Notes under the pieces: generated by a model | Told to the model about the DNA's origin: nothing | Databases searched by the model: none | Seen by the model: the letters and a program-made list of their open reading frames with translations, nothing else | Program-made: the position numbers and the translations under genes | Source: Siderastrea radians | Lineage: Eukaryota > Cnidaria > Anthozoa > Scleractinia > Rhizangiidae | Length of the DNA stretch: 64,000 bases | Assembly: GCA_964017195.1 (NCBI GenBank) | Contig: OZ024897.1 | Coordinates: forward strand, 11,890,451-11,954,450 | Direction of reading: 5' to 3' | Part shown: in pieces, positions 1 through 8,792 of the stretch | How positions within the stretch are numbered: the stretch's first letter is position 1 | How the letters are laid out: each line of letters opens with the position of its first letter

Positions 1-2120
1 TTTCACCCGCTTTCACGTGATCTTTCAGCCCCCTTCTAAACTAACGGCTAGTAAGGGTATTAGAGAAATGCTGTTCCAGGTGATATTTTAAGCTTCGCTG
101 AGCTTTGCACGGCTCTGAAATCTCAGACTGTCCTTTTGTGAAGGGACAATTTGAGCAATATAACAATATCTTGCACCTAGGAAGATATTGTTGTCGCGAG
201 ATAACATCAGACGAACTTTTTGAGAATTTTTTCTTAGAATTGTGAAATCTGTTTCTGTTTGTTAGCTAAAGAAGTCGGGAAATATCGATTGCAGCTCGGA
301 CAACACACTGGTAATTGGTGCAAAAACTCAATAAATCCTTTGTACACGTTCATCCTTTCCGCATTTTGGCCCAGGCTGAAAGCCAGAAACGTGTTACGAA
401 CTGAAGGTTAATAACGATTCGCCCTTTCGAGATGAAATCTCTTGAATACCATTAAGCCATTTTCTGCATTATTTTGTAATGTAATGTTATAATGTATACG
501 CTGGTACAGAAAATCAGTGCAAAACAAATTGAAACAAACTTTATTTGATTACTCAGCTGAAACGCTAACAAATTACACTTTTTCTGTGAATTAAAAAATG
601 ATATTAGCTTTTTAAGTCTCGAACTTAATGAAAATCAGGGTTCACTCGCGTGTCTACACACCTTTAAGGATCTTTGTCCTCGAGCTCGTTCAGCTACTTT
701 GAGTATAATTTCGACTTAAAAGCCTAGGTCAACTCAGTGCATGTCGATCCACCGGAATTGTAACTCTAGTTGAGAAATACAAAGTTTTGCACAAGTAAAT
801 AAATCAGACTTAATCTTAAATTCGTTTATACCATTCAGCAGCTGAAACTATCTACTCGCTACACAATACACTTTTTGTCCTTCATTATTAAGAAAGAAAT
901 TTCATTAGCGTGAAAAAATGATTGATTAGCAACATTGATAAAAGCTTTAATTTTAGCGTGTACAATAAGCTAGGAGTTTTAAAGAAGAGGAACATTCAAT
1001 AACGCCAATAAGGTTTCATTTTAATGAAAATAATATTCCTTTAAGAGAATAGATATTTGTTTTCAATGTCTTAAAGTTCTTCAACGTCACTAAATTTCAT
1101 TAACAACAGAGGTAATGTTATATATACAGAAAAGTTCATGTTCTAACTTTATATAATCAGAGCAGCGAAGCGAACGAACTGGTTTACAACGTAAAGCGAA
1201 AGTGTGACAACTAGTATTGGCTTGACATGAAATTCTCTAAATGAAAACGATTTTACAAATCTGTTATTGATTTGCTGAAGACACAACTAGAATATCCCAA
1301 AGGTAAAAATGAAACTTCTAGAAAGCTACTGAAGGTCACTTCACAAGTTTTACTCACGGAAGCAAACAGTAATTGAAATGAAAATTCCGGAACGATTTCA
1401 GAATACCCGGCCACTTATTTACATATCTCTCAACGCTTTAAAAAACGAGGCATATAGAAACAAAAGGAGCCATTCAAATTCAATGAGATGCAAATAAGTG
1501 GCCGGGTATTCTAAAATCTAGCCGCTAGCTTATCATGAAGAGAGTAATATTATAAGTTTCCGATAAGCCATAGTGGTACCGCTGGCGATAGTGTAACAGG
1601 AGGCATACTAAGGTAAAATATACACATTCAATTAAATGTTGCTGTGAGCTGAAACTTACACCTCTGCGTTGAGACTAAATCGAGCTCCCAAAGATCCCTA
1701 ATTACTAGCAGTACCTCTTCGCCAAAGGAGTTGCCATAGAAACTGTCCCTGTTATAGTACATTAGTGGAGAATCCGGGCATCGATCCCGGTACCTCTCTC
1801 AAAAGTTGAAAGAAGGAAAGTATGAAGATTATGTAATCAAATATCGTTAATGCCTCTGCGTAATCAAAGCAAGATATAACTCAATCAATATCTACATCGT
1901 GCAGCTTCGAGGGCTTTGATGCTAGTTTAATCAAAAACATCAGATTTTCAAGGCCAACTAACAGATCGATTGATGTTCCCGAGAGAGCATTCCATTGCTT
2001 TTATTGTCCACCACTCAATTTTCTTGAGAAGAAAAACCACTGAAAAGACATTTCGAATTTATAGCTTAACATTTTAACCGTTTTAGACGACAAGTTAGGA
2101 TAAAAAAATGAATAAACATA
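1..2120. other. Non-coding flank, no gene seen
   Basis: AT-rich DNA with no convincing ORF. It holds one perfect inverted repeat (listed separately). Near 1770-1795 there is a short stretch resembling a tRNA T-arm and acceptor, but no matching 5' half, so no tRNA is called. I see nothing else. Confidence 0.6.
1401..1511. repeat. Inverted repeat with 20-bp arms
   Basis: Positions 1401-1420 and 1492-1511 are perfect reverse complements, with GGCCGGGTATTC at the outer end of the right arm. The spacer of about 70 bp has no ORF. The size and structure fit a small MITE or foldback repeat, but no target duplication was identified. Confidence 0.6.
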
Positions 2121-2526
2121 TTTTATATTCTAAAGGTCAAAAGGCAAATCAAAGTTTCTTTCTCCATGGCATGGAAGCCTTTCCTTTCTTTATTTGAAGT
2201 CACTATATTGTATGTTTCTAATGCAAGCTTATAGCTTACATTAATGTTCGGTAATGTAATTTTGTAATGTAAGTTAATATGTTGCAAGTGACGGGTCGAC
2301 AGTGTTACAGGAAAGAAAATTAATAAACATACAATGATGTTCACACAAAGAGGGCAAATAGCGATTAAGAGAGTCACAATAGAGAGAGTCCGAAGAATGA
2401 CGCAACGAGAAGAGAGTATACGCCTCAGTACTATACATCAAATGCATTTGGGAACGCCTGTAAAGTCCCTTTTAATCACACGAGGTCAAAATCGTCCACA
2501 AGCCTGTCAATTCTCTCAGATCCCAC

Positions 2527-2883
2527 TTGGTACATGTTAAAGTTAAAACAGAAAACCTAAAGAAGTGTGGTACAGTGCATCACATCTATTGTGAACGCTT
2601 TAACAAAGATTACGTTGGCAAAACTTCTCGCTTGCTTGAAACTAGAATCAAGGAACATTTATCGAGGGATTCATCAGCCATTCGCGAACATTGCCAGCTC
2701 ACGGGACATTCAGTGGATTCCAGCAAAACAAAAGTTCTCGCAACGGAAAACAACACGTTCAAACGCCGCATAAGGGTAGCAATTGAGATGAGATCCGGTT
2801 ACGAAAGCCCTCTTTGAATAGAGACAATGGCCTCGAATTAGCCAACATTTATAACACTCTTTTAGGCCCCTTGAGACCCTTAT
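2527..2883 (+). pseudogene. Penelope-like element remnant, GIY-YIG endonuclease C-terminus
   Basis: The 96-aa frame at 2527-2817 contains YVGKTSRLLETRIKEHL followed by an IREHCQLTGH motif. This is the pattern of the GIY-YIG endonuclease that forms the C-terminus of Penelope-like retroelements. A frame change near 2810 leads into a second frame that continues to about 2883 with LNRDNGLELANIY, a tail commonly seen in such endonucleases. No reverse transcriptase is left upstream, so this is a 5'-truncated, frameshifted remnant. An ORF on the opposite strand in the same area looks like a shadow. DNA at 2884-3559 shows nothing recognisable. Confidence 0.65.
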
Positions 2884-3770
2884 GAAGTGATGTAACCCTT
2901 CTTAACATTCATATTTCTATTGTGGCTGATGAAGTTCGGTTGGTCCGAACGAAATATTCTATTTTAACAGTTTAAAACTTTAAACTTTTTTATTGCGCCC
3001 TGAGTCAGGAAAATATTTTATTCTTTTTTTTTTTTAAATCGTGTTTCCAGAGCAGGAAAACAATATTTTTGATTGTAGCAAATAGCTTGTAATTGGATTA
3101 GAAAAATAAATACGAGGCCAGTTTTTTCGGACGATTTTTTATCCAACCCAGCGCCTAGAATGGATAGAGCTCGTCCGGGGAGGCTCGCAACATAGTGAAA
3201 ATTACATCTTACTTACTTTCTCTCCTGCCCAGCATAAAAACTTACCATCTTTCGATCGTTTGTTATCAGCACACAGAACGCTTTCAACATCGCACCTAGC
3301 AGAATGTGGGACATATGTCACGTACATTGAACTTGTAGTAAATATTGTAACAAATGCTTGACTACTTCATAGGTTCCAGCAAGTCTGATCTCGATTCGAC
3401 TTATCAGCAGTCATGAGATAAAGCTGAAAGCACTTCTCTTTACAGTCAAAGAATACAAAGTATGTTAACTACTATTTATAAATGTTTACACTTTGCCAAT
3501 TATCCTAAGTATTTAAAGAAACTATTAACTCTACGACCATCTATCTCGATCTCAAAGGCACTGACATACTATCATTACCAAAACCAGCAACTACCACGTA
3601 CGGGCTGCACTCTCTCAAATATTATGCGGTGAAATTTTGGAACTCACTACTAGATAATATCAGAAGAGAATGTTCTTTAACTAGTTTTGAACATCTTTTG
3701 GAAACAGTTTCTCTTCAATGAACAATCCAAAATTTTACTTAATTATTTTAGATATTTGTTAAGTAAATAA

Positions 3771-3772
<2 letters not shown>

Positions 3773-3832
<60 letters not shown>
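3773..3832. repeat. (CT)n microsatellite
   Basis: About 30 uninterrupted CT dinucleotides inside the LINE 3' region. Confidence 0.95.
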
Positions 3833-3837
<5 letters not shown>

Positions 3838-3891
3838 CACGTTTTTTTGTTGCACGGAGATGCTACTCAAAATTTTGTGTAAATAAAGTTC

Positions 3892-3935
3892 ATGTTATGT
3901 TATGTTATGTTATGTTATGTTATGTTATGTTATGT
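3892..3935. repeat. (ATGTT)n pentanucleotide repeat, probable LINE tail
   Basis: About nine tandem ATGTT units directly follow AATAAAGTTC. They are probably the 3' tail of the adjacent LINE rather than an independent satellite. Confidence 0.85.
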
Positions 3936-4037
3936 AGGTGTTAGCTTAGTGATTTTTTTTTCTCTCGCGCGTACTTTGTGATTACCATACATGGTTCGCA
4001 TACAATTACCATACAGGGTTCGTATAGAAATTAGTTT

Positions 4038-4390
4038 TGAGGAGGAGGAGGAGGAGGAGCAGGAGCAGGAGGAGGAGAAGGAGAAGGAGGAGGAGGAGGA
4101 GGAGAAGAAGAAGAAGGAAGAGGAGGAGGAGGAGGAGGAGGAGAAGGAGGAGAAGGAGGAGGCGGAGGAGGAGGAGGAGGAAGAAGAGGAGGAGGAGGAG
4201 GAGGAGGCGGAGGAGGAGGAGGAGGAAGAGGAGGAGGAGGAGGAGGAGGAGAAGGAGGAGAAGGAGGAGGAGGAGGAGGAGAAGGAGGAGAAGGAGGAGG
4301 AGGAGGAGGAGGAGGAGAAGGAGGAGGAAGAGGAGGAGAAGGGAAACGAAACTGTAGAGGAGGAAGAGGAGGAGGAGGAGGAGGGAAAAT
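4038..4390. repeat. (GAG/GAA)n purine-rich trinucleotide repeat
   Basis: About 350 bp of GAG, with interspersed GAA, GCG and GCA triplets. All purine-strand frames and their complements stay open only because of the trinucleotide period, giving poly-Glu, poly-Arg and poly-Leu translations. Long polypurine tracts of this kind can form triplex DNA. Confidence 0.95.
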
Positions 4391-4449
4391 AAAATTTTGC
4401 AGGAGGAAATAGAGGCCGTCATGAAAAAGCTAGGACACAGTTGAGTCAA

Positions 4450-5770
4450 AGATCACCTCGAAGTTGTTGAACTAAAAATTTTCACTTAAAATCTTTGCGT
4501 AGTTGGTTTGTTGGTGCCATTGTTAAAATGCACAATTTACTAATCAGTGAACCGAAAATAGTTTTCTATTATTAAATAACAATACTTGTCTGCAATAACA
4601 ATGAAAGCGGCAAGAAATGAAACCCTGCACAAGAACGTCACGGTTCAGTGATTTTCAGTCACAATTGACATCGTGCAGAATGGCTGGACATCATTAATTA
4701 TTCATAACCAGTGAAGCGGCAAATTTGAAGTCGATTGCGCTTTGAAAAGCCCAGAATAAGAGAAGAAAGGGCCGAAATCGACCAAGTAGGGCTAGTAAAA
4801 ATATAATTTTTCATATACAGAAGTAAGAAGTTAAACTTTCACGCACGGTTTTTTGAAGAATAATGTTGTACCTACAATTTAAGCCTAAAACGAAGGAAAT
4901 TGAAGAAGTGTAAGGACTGTTCTTTTAAACTTGAAAATCATGAAAAATCGGCCTTTTTTTGTATGGAAGCCGTTTTCAAGAGCGATTTTCTAAAATTTTT
5001 TACGGCCTTCCAAATTTTCACGCGCGGCAAATGGAAGATGGAACTTTTCATGAACAGAATCCGTTTTAATTTTAAAAATCGGCCAACAGGAACTACTGTT
5101 CTTTTTAGGTTGAAAACTGTTAGTTGAAGTTGTGTTTGAAAATGGCGCGTTTTGGGCAAGCAAGCCATTGTTTAAAGCCCACGACCACGTAACAATGGCT
5201 GTCAAAATTAACAATAACCATTCAAGAAAACAACTCAACTGGAAAATGGCCCAGAATAGCCGCGAATTTTAAACTGATCTCAGTGCGCCAGCTGATTCAT
5301 TCCACGTGCCGACCAAATCGCGCAATGAGCAAGGAAACAGAAAATGTCAGTGATCGAGAGCTCTTTTCAGAGCTCTTCGAAAACCCGATCCATCCCTTAC
5401 AAATCCATATGGTACCCTCCATTTGTTGATGAAAATTCACCGATGTTTTACCTGCAACTAAATGGAGACGCAGCGTTGAGATAGAGAGAAGTTTGTGGGA
5501 AGCCGAGGACAGTGTTTGATCTACTTCTAGAGAGCATCGACTCACTTAGTTAACGATTCGAGGAATCAGCTCGGGAGAGCGTTGGGCACGCAATCGAAGA
5601 AAGCATTCGACGATTTCGGCGTAAGATGCAAGACACGACATCTTTCACGTGTTTGACGGTGATCGAAGAGTTCAAATTGCTTTGAATGAACGGAGGTTTT
5701 ACAGTAATAAATGACAGAGTATATGTCGGTCATTTCAGGCGATTTAATTAGCATACTGATGAGGCAAGAG
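4450..5770. other. Intergenic DNA, no gene recognised
   Basis: Several 60-80 codon open frames occur on both strands, none with recognisable motifs. The block at 5297-5754 has two adjacent minus-strand frames (82 and 62 codons) that could be host exon fragments, but nothing supports that. It ends at the left end of the large element. Confidence 0.5.
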
Positions 5771-5789
5771 CGACCCGCGAAGCGGGTCG
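5771..5789. repeat. Perfect hairpin at the left terminus of the element
   Basis: CGACCCGC, GAA, GCGGGTCG is a perfect 8-bp stem with a 3-nt loop. It spans the left boundary, so its right arm is the first bases of the left terminal repeat. The mirror position at the right end lacks the outer arm. Confidence 0.8.
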
Positions 5790-6144
5790 TAACCCTAAGT
5801 CCCTCATGAATAATAGCCCTAAGTCCCTCATGAATAATAGCCCTAAGCCGTAAAGCGGGTTGTAACCCTAAGTTTTTTCTAAGTTTAACCCTAAGTCGCC
5901 ATTTTGTTTTTTAAGCTCGAAGGTTTCTTCTTCGCTAACCCTAAGCCGCCATCTTGGATTTAACCCTAAGCCGCCATGTTGTTTTTAACCCTAAGTTTTT
6001 CTCTAAAGAAAAAAGAATGCGCCAGCCGGGATTCGAACCTGAAGAAGATTAGAAGACATGTCCAATTAGAAACCTAATACTTACCTGACTGCGCCAAGCC
6101 CGGGCTGACTGAGTAATAAGTTGAGTTAGTTCTAGTAGTGGGTT
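5784..6144. repeat. Left terminal inverted repeat of the element
   Basis: 361 bp that match the reverse complement of 26716-27052. The only length difference is one extra 24-bp unit (TCCCTCATGAATAATAGCCC plus TAAG), present twice here and once on the right. It contains eight CCCTAAG motifs, three YY1-like GYCGCCATNTTG sites (5895-5906, 5945-5956, 5970-5981), a second copy of the terminal motif (AGCGGGTTGTAACCCTAAG near 5854-5872) and a tRNA-like unit. Near-identity of the two arms argues for recent insertion or gene conversion. Confidence 0.95.
6018..6103 (-). ncRNA. tRNA-like Pol III unit in the left terminal repeat
   Basis: On the minus strand an A-box-like TGGCGCAGTCAGG is followed at normal distance by a perfect B box, GGTTCGAATCC, and a TTTTTT run follows the 3' end. 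The acceptor arms do not pair well and the anticodon region does not fold as a clean 7-nt loop, so I do not assign an amino acid. An Arg-TCT-like or intron-containing reading is possible. The same unit sits in the right repeat, pointing outward in both cases. Confidence 0.45.
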
Positions 6145-6357
6145 CTCGGTCCCAGTCTTAAACAAAAAAAGGACAGCGTTCTAGGTTCATTCGAGATGCC
6201 AGTAAGCCTCAATTGAAGCGAATGGGTCTCCCACGTTATGAATAAACTCTAGTCAGCCGTACTTACATCTAGGTACACGATTCTCTTATATTTGATATTT
6301 GACTTACTTTCTTATCCTTGTGGGATCTAAAGCTCACAAAATAAAAAAAGAAAAGTT

Positions 6358-6430
6358 TGGAAGCTCAGGGTTTCGACCCCTGGACCTTCCGCTTGCAAAG
6401 CGGATGCTCTACCCACTGAGCTACACCCCC
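6358..6430 (-). tRNA. tRNA-Ala (anticodon TGC)
   Basis: The minus strand folds as a 73-nt cloverleaf. The acceptor is GGGGGTG against AGCTTCC (wobbles, one mismatch), with D-stem GCTC/GAGC, anticodon stem TCCGC/GCGGA and loop TTTGCAA, T-stem CAGGG/CCCTG and discriminator A. The anticodon is TGC, alanine. It lies just inside the left terminal repeat, between that repeat and the kinase gene, so it is carried by the element. Whether it is charged is unknown. Confidence 0.85.
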
Positions 6431-6593
6431 GTTGGATTTTATTCTTTCGTTGTTAGGAAAAGTCGTCCCTCTCAGAAAACATCTAATAAATCTTTCGCTT
6501 TTCAAAGAAAAGCTCCCTCAAAATTCCGACAAACGAAGCCGACCGACGCTTATTAGTATGCGTTTTTCGATCCGAGCGGTATCTCAAAGACGG

Positions 6594-6600
6594 TATAAAA
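6594..6600 (+). promoter_or_regulatory. TATA box of the kinase gene
   Basis: TATAAAA lies 39 nt before the chosen ATG at 6633. The same spacing recurs at other genes of this element (9514/9556, 10838/10880, 14985/15030). It supports starting the kinase at 6633 rather than at ATGs upstream of the TATA box. Confidence 0.6.
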
Positions 6601-6632
6601 TTGGAACACGCGGTCAGATTTTTTCAATCAAC

Positions 6633-7340
6633 ATGGAGTTTAGACAACGTCTAGGTAGTGGTGGGTTCGCTCATGTCTTCGAGGGTATCTATCATGGTTC
6701 CCCAGTTGCTGTGAAAAAGATGAAAACATGTACCAAAAATCCTGCAGCCACCTTGGAAGCCTTCGAAGCCGAAGCACAGTTACTGGGTCTACAACATCCA
6801 CACATCATCCACCTGATGGCTGTGAGTCGTCAACCAGACCAGATTATTATCATGGAGTGGATCGCCGAAGCCCAAACGCTCCAGGTTCTGATCGACAACG
6901 GAGCCCTCTACGATTGGAGACACTACGCAACACAACTAACGTCTGCGCTACAGTACCTACACCAACACGATATCCTACATCTGGATATAAAAACGTCGAA
7001 TATTCTGGTCACCCTACAGAACGATTGCAAGCTTATCGATTTTGGTTGCTCACAGAAAGCATCGAATCCCTCCCAGTCAGCCTGTCAGGGGACCCTAGCC
7101 TACCGAGCACCCGAGCTGTTCCGGGGTCGACTTCCAACCACCAAAGCGGATGTGTATTCGTTGGCTATCACCCTGTGGTCCCTAAAAACTCAGCAAACCC
7201 CCTACAATGGTGAAAATAATGAAATGATCGTGTATCAAGTTGTAGCGCAAAGAAGAAGACCCGCCCCAGATCCCGAGTTTAGCATGCTGTGGCATCAAGA
7301 CCCTCAAAGAAGACCAGAAGCTCAAGACTTAAAGTTTTAA
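6633..7340 (+). CDS. Mos-like serine/threonine protein kinase
   Basis: A 235-aa single-domain kinase. Visible motifs: glycine loop GSGGFAHV (residues 8-15), AVKK with the ATP lysine (26-29), catalytic HLDIKTSN (116-123), DFG (136-138), APE (159-161), and a terminal QRRP (225-228). The segments KTCTKNPAAT, HLDIKTSNIL, IDFGCSQK and ADVYSLAITLW resemble the Mos family (MAPK kinase kinase of oocyte maturation) more than other kinases I know. HLDIK in place of HRDLK is a Mos trait. The frame is open upstream to 6432, but a TATA box at 6594 favours this start. It is intronless and uninterrupted, in an element where many core genes are broken. Inference: a host-derived kinase that could alter the cell cycle or MAPK signalling. 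It could instead belong to another divergent kinase family. Confidence 0.85.
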   Translation: MEFRQRLGSGGFAHVFEGIYHGSPVAVKKMKTCTKNPAATLEAFEAEAQLLGLQHPHIIHLMAVSRQPDQIIIMEWIAEAQTLQVLIDNGALYDWRHYATQLTSALQYLHQHDILHLDIKTSNILVTLQNDCKLIDFGCSQKASNPSQSACQGTLAYRAPELFRGRLPTTKADVYSLAITLWSLKTQQTPYNGENNEMIVYQVVAQRRRPAPDPEFSMLWHQDPQRRPEAQDLKF

Positions 7341-7361
7341 ACCTATTTATTCACAACCAAC

Positions 7362-7377
7362 AGCTCTTTTAGGAGCT
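7362..7377 (+). terminator. Histone-type 3' stem-loop after the kinase gene
   Basis: AGCTCT-TTTA-GGAGCT is a 6-bp stem (one T-G wobble) with a UUUA tetraloop. It is 21 nt after the stop codon and is flanked by CCAAC before and ACCAAA after. This fits the replication-dependent histone mRNA 3' stem-loop (6-bp stem, UHUH loop, ACC flank) recognised by SLBP. A second copy follows the gene at 25507-26010. Binding by SLBP is inferred, not shown. Confidence 0.55.
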
Positions 7378-7409
7378 ACCAAATCTACAAAAGCAATGAC
7401 CAATAAAAA

Positions 7410-8036
7410 TTACAATTCAAATTCCTCTAAAACTCGTTGCATGTCTTGCATGTTATCACAAAATGTTCTATGAAATAAATGTTGAATAGCATTGTTCGTG
7501 ATAGGTCCAATGTGTGTTGATCCAATAATGACACTGCTTTGATCCAACGCAGGTAGGTGGGGTTTCATCCAAATACAAAATTTGGTTTTCATTTTTTGTC
7601 TGATGGGATCATAGCGTCGTTCGGATCGAAACCAGGTACTGGTTTCAATGTCATACACAAACACATCTTTTTCCATATCCAATGCCATTTGCACACTCCA
7701 TGCTGTTCCACCTCTCAAGGTCTTACAATCTCTTTCCAAACGTCCAAAAGCGAAGATGGTCTCAGCTTGGATGATGACTTGATATTTACGTTGTAATAAA
7801 GTTTGTAATACGACGCGGAGTGGTTCACGTTGTAATGTTTCGTTCGCTTTTTTAATAGCCGCATTCGCTCTCTCGATGTCTGTTGTTGATGCAACCACTT
7901 GAAATCCAATGCCATATTCTTTTGCCATGGTTTCCGCCACATAGCTAACATCTGTGATACCGTCACAGTAAACGGTATAGTTCCTCGCGAAAGCACGTTG
8001 ATACTGTTCTAACTCCATGATGTTACTGAATCCCAT
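7410..8036 (-). CDS. SLOG-domain (Rossmann-type, nucleotide-binding) protein 1
   Basis: 208 aa. The N-terminal part has YCDGITDVSYVAETMAKEYG (21-40), corresponding to the glycine-rich nucleotide loop region of SLOG/YpsA-type proteins. Next come ANETLQR, QRKYQVIIQAETIFAFGRL, the signature GGTAWSVQMALDMEKDVFVY (109-128) and a final SVIIGSTHIG segment. This order matches SLOG/LOG-like Rossmann domains, which bind nucleotide-derived ligands. It is the fullest of three related proteins in this block. The gene overlaps the next upstream gene (8023-8484) by 14 nt, so the two may share a transcript. Family call fairly firm; ligand and function unknown. Confidence 0.7.
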   Translation of the reverse strand: MGFSNIMELEQYQRAFARNYTVYCDGITDVSYVAETMAKEYGIGFQVVASTTDIERANAAIKKANETLQREPLRVVLQTLLQRKYQVIIQAETIFAFGRLERDCKTLRGGTAWSVQMALDMEKDVFVYDIETSTWFRSERRYDPIRQKMKTKFCIWMKPHLPALDQSSVIIGSTHIGPITNNAIQHLFHRTFCDNMQDMQRVLEEFEL

Positions 8037-8484
8037 GCATCCTGTCAGCCATTTTAAAACAGGACTTCACAAACTTGTTGCATTGCTTGATCCATAGTGG
8101 GTGATCCGATCCCACACCCAGATGAGAAGGTGGTACGTACAAATCACCTGCTTGATGTTTAGGTGGGTCGCAGCTAATAAAGAATCCATCATGGTATGTC
8201 ATCCACATGCCCAGCTCGTTTCTCACAATGACCGGTTTCTTCAGTTGGATGGCCATGTCGACACTGTAGCCTTGATCATCCATGACTTGTCCATTTTTAA
8301 TCGTCCCCTCCGTAATCACTCTCTTGGCTTTAACCACACGCTCGTACTGCCACAACACATAAGATGGGATAATATAGCGTTTTAAACGTTGCTTGGTACC
8401 GTGAATAAACTCTCTAGTCGATGCCTCAACACATTCTTCTTCATCATCGCTATCCCACACGTAGTCTTCTCCTCTTACAGACAT
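8023..8484 (-). CDS. SLOG-related protein 2, divergent
   Basis: 153 aa. The acidic N-terminus (VWDSDDEEECVE) precedes a region aligned by eye to the C-terminal half of the SLOG neighbours: YERVVKAKRVITEG, then GYSVDMAIQLKKPVIV and a Trp-containing segment, then CDPP as in protein 3. The GGT triplet is replaced by DDQG and the N-terminal nucleotide loop is missing, so catalysis is unlikely and a sensing or regulatory role is possible. The start ATG follows a TATA box at 8538-8543 and a CRE-like TGACGTCA at 8560-8567. Its 3' end overlaps the start of SLOG protein 1 by 14 nt. Confidence 0.55.
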   Translation of the reverse strand: MSVRGEDYVWDSDDEEECVEASTREFIHGTKQRLKRYIIPSYVLWQYERVVKAKRVITEGTIKNGQVMDDQGYSVDMAIQLKKPVIVRNELGMWMTYHDGFFISCDPPKHQAGDLYVPPSHLGVGSDHPLWIKQCNKFVKSCFKMADRMHGIQ

Positions 8485-8537
8485 GTTTACTTCTTACGAA
8501 AGCTTTGCTTTCTGTGAAAACTAAAAAATCAACTTAG

Positions 8538-8620
8538 TTTATATCCATGCCTTGCTTTGTGACGTCAAATGGGTGCAGTCTTTTGTGATACATATGAATG
8601 TGGGCAAGTCTGGGCAAATC
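8538..8620 (-). promoter_or_regulatory. Upstream module of the SLOG block (TATA, CRE-like site, GGGCAAG repeats)
   Basis: Reading away from the gene at 8484: TATAAA (8538-8543), palindromic TGACGTCA (8560-8567), GGGTGCAGTC (8571-8580) and two direct TGGGCAARTC copies (8601-8620). The GGGTGCAGTCTT...GTGAT word recurs at about 25405-25425, and GGGCAAGTxTxGGC recurs at 9379, 9459 and 25432. This suggests a shared, element-specific promoter module. Confidence 0.5.
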
Positions 8621-8792
8621 AAGACATACCTGCAAACAATGATCTAATCCAACGCTCTATTTGTGTTTTTTCTCCAGGCAAGCGGTCAATCCTTTCGACT
8701 AATGTTCTAGCTGCTTTTTGTAGTTGCTCCAATGTTTTGGCTGCTTCACGCTCTTTCTCGTATTGTTCTAATAAAATATCCAGGCGTTTCAT
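8619..8792 (-). CDS. Small charged helical protein, 57 aa
   Basis: Starts MKRLDILLEQYEKEREAAK and continues as an amphipathic, Glu/Lys/Arg-rich helix of the kind that forms a coiled coil. No family was recognised. Its ATG overlaps the TGA of SLOG protein 3 (8789-8791) in an ATGA arrangement, the junction style used repeatedly in this element, which is the main support for it being real. Its 3' end reaches the promoter module of the downstream gene. A partner or oligomerisation role for the SLOG neighbours is only a guess. Confidence 0.5.
   Translation of the reverse strand: MKRLDILLEQYEKEREAAKTLEQLQKAARTLVERIDRLPGEKTQIERWIRSLFAGMS

Larger units (their letters stand above)
3560..3935 (+). pseudogene. 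LINE (non-LTR retrotransposon) 3' end remnant
   Basis: A short open frame to the TGA at 3719-3721 reads YGLHSLKYYAVKFWNSL and then a serine/leucine-rich tail. This is the typical extreme C-terminus of a LINE reverse transcriptase ORF (CR1/L2/RTE-like). It is followed by a (CT)n tract, an AATAAAG sequence and a run of ATGTT pentamers. Tandem short repeats at the 3' end are usual for such LINEs. Everything upstream has been lost, so this is a dead 5'-truncated copy. Confidence 0.55.

Noticed and set aside
1765..1800. tRNA gene on the minus strand
   Set aside because: Only a T-arm-like and acceptor-like piece is present; no D arm, anticodon arm or 5' acceptor at the right distance.
3991..4449. 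Glu-rich, Arg-rich and Leu-rich ORFs of 106-147 codons
   Set aside because: All come from the GAG trinucleotide repeat, which keeps several frames open on both strands.
6432..6632. Longer N-terminus for the kinase
   Set aside because: The extra 67 codons include the TATA box, lie just after the tRNA gene and have no kinase-family similarity.
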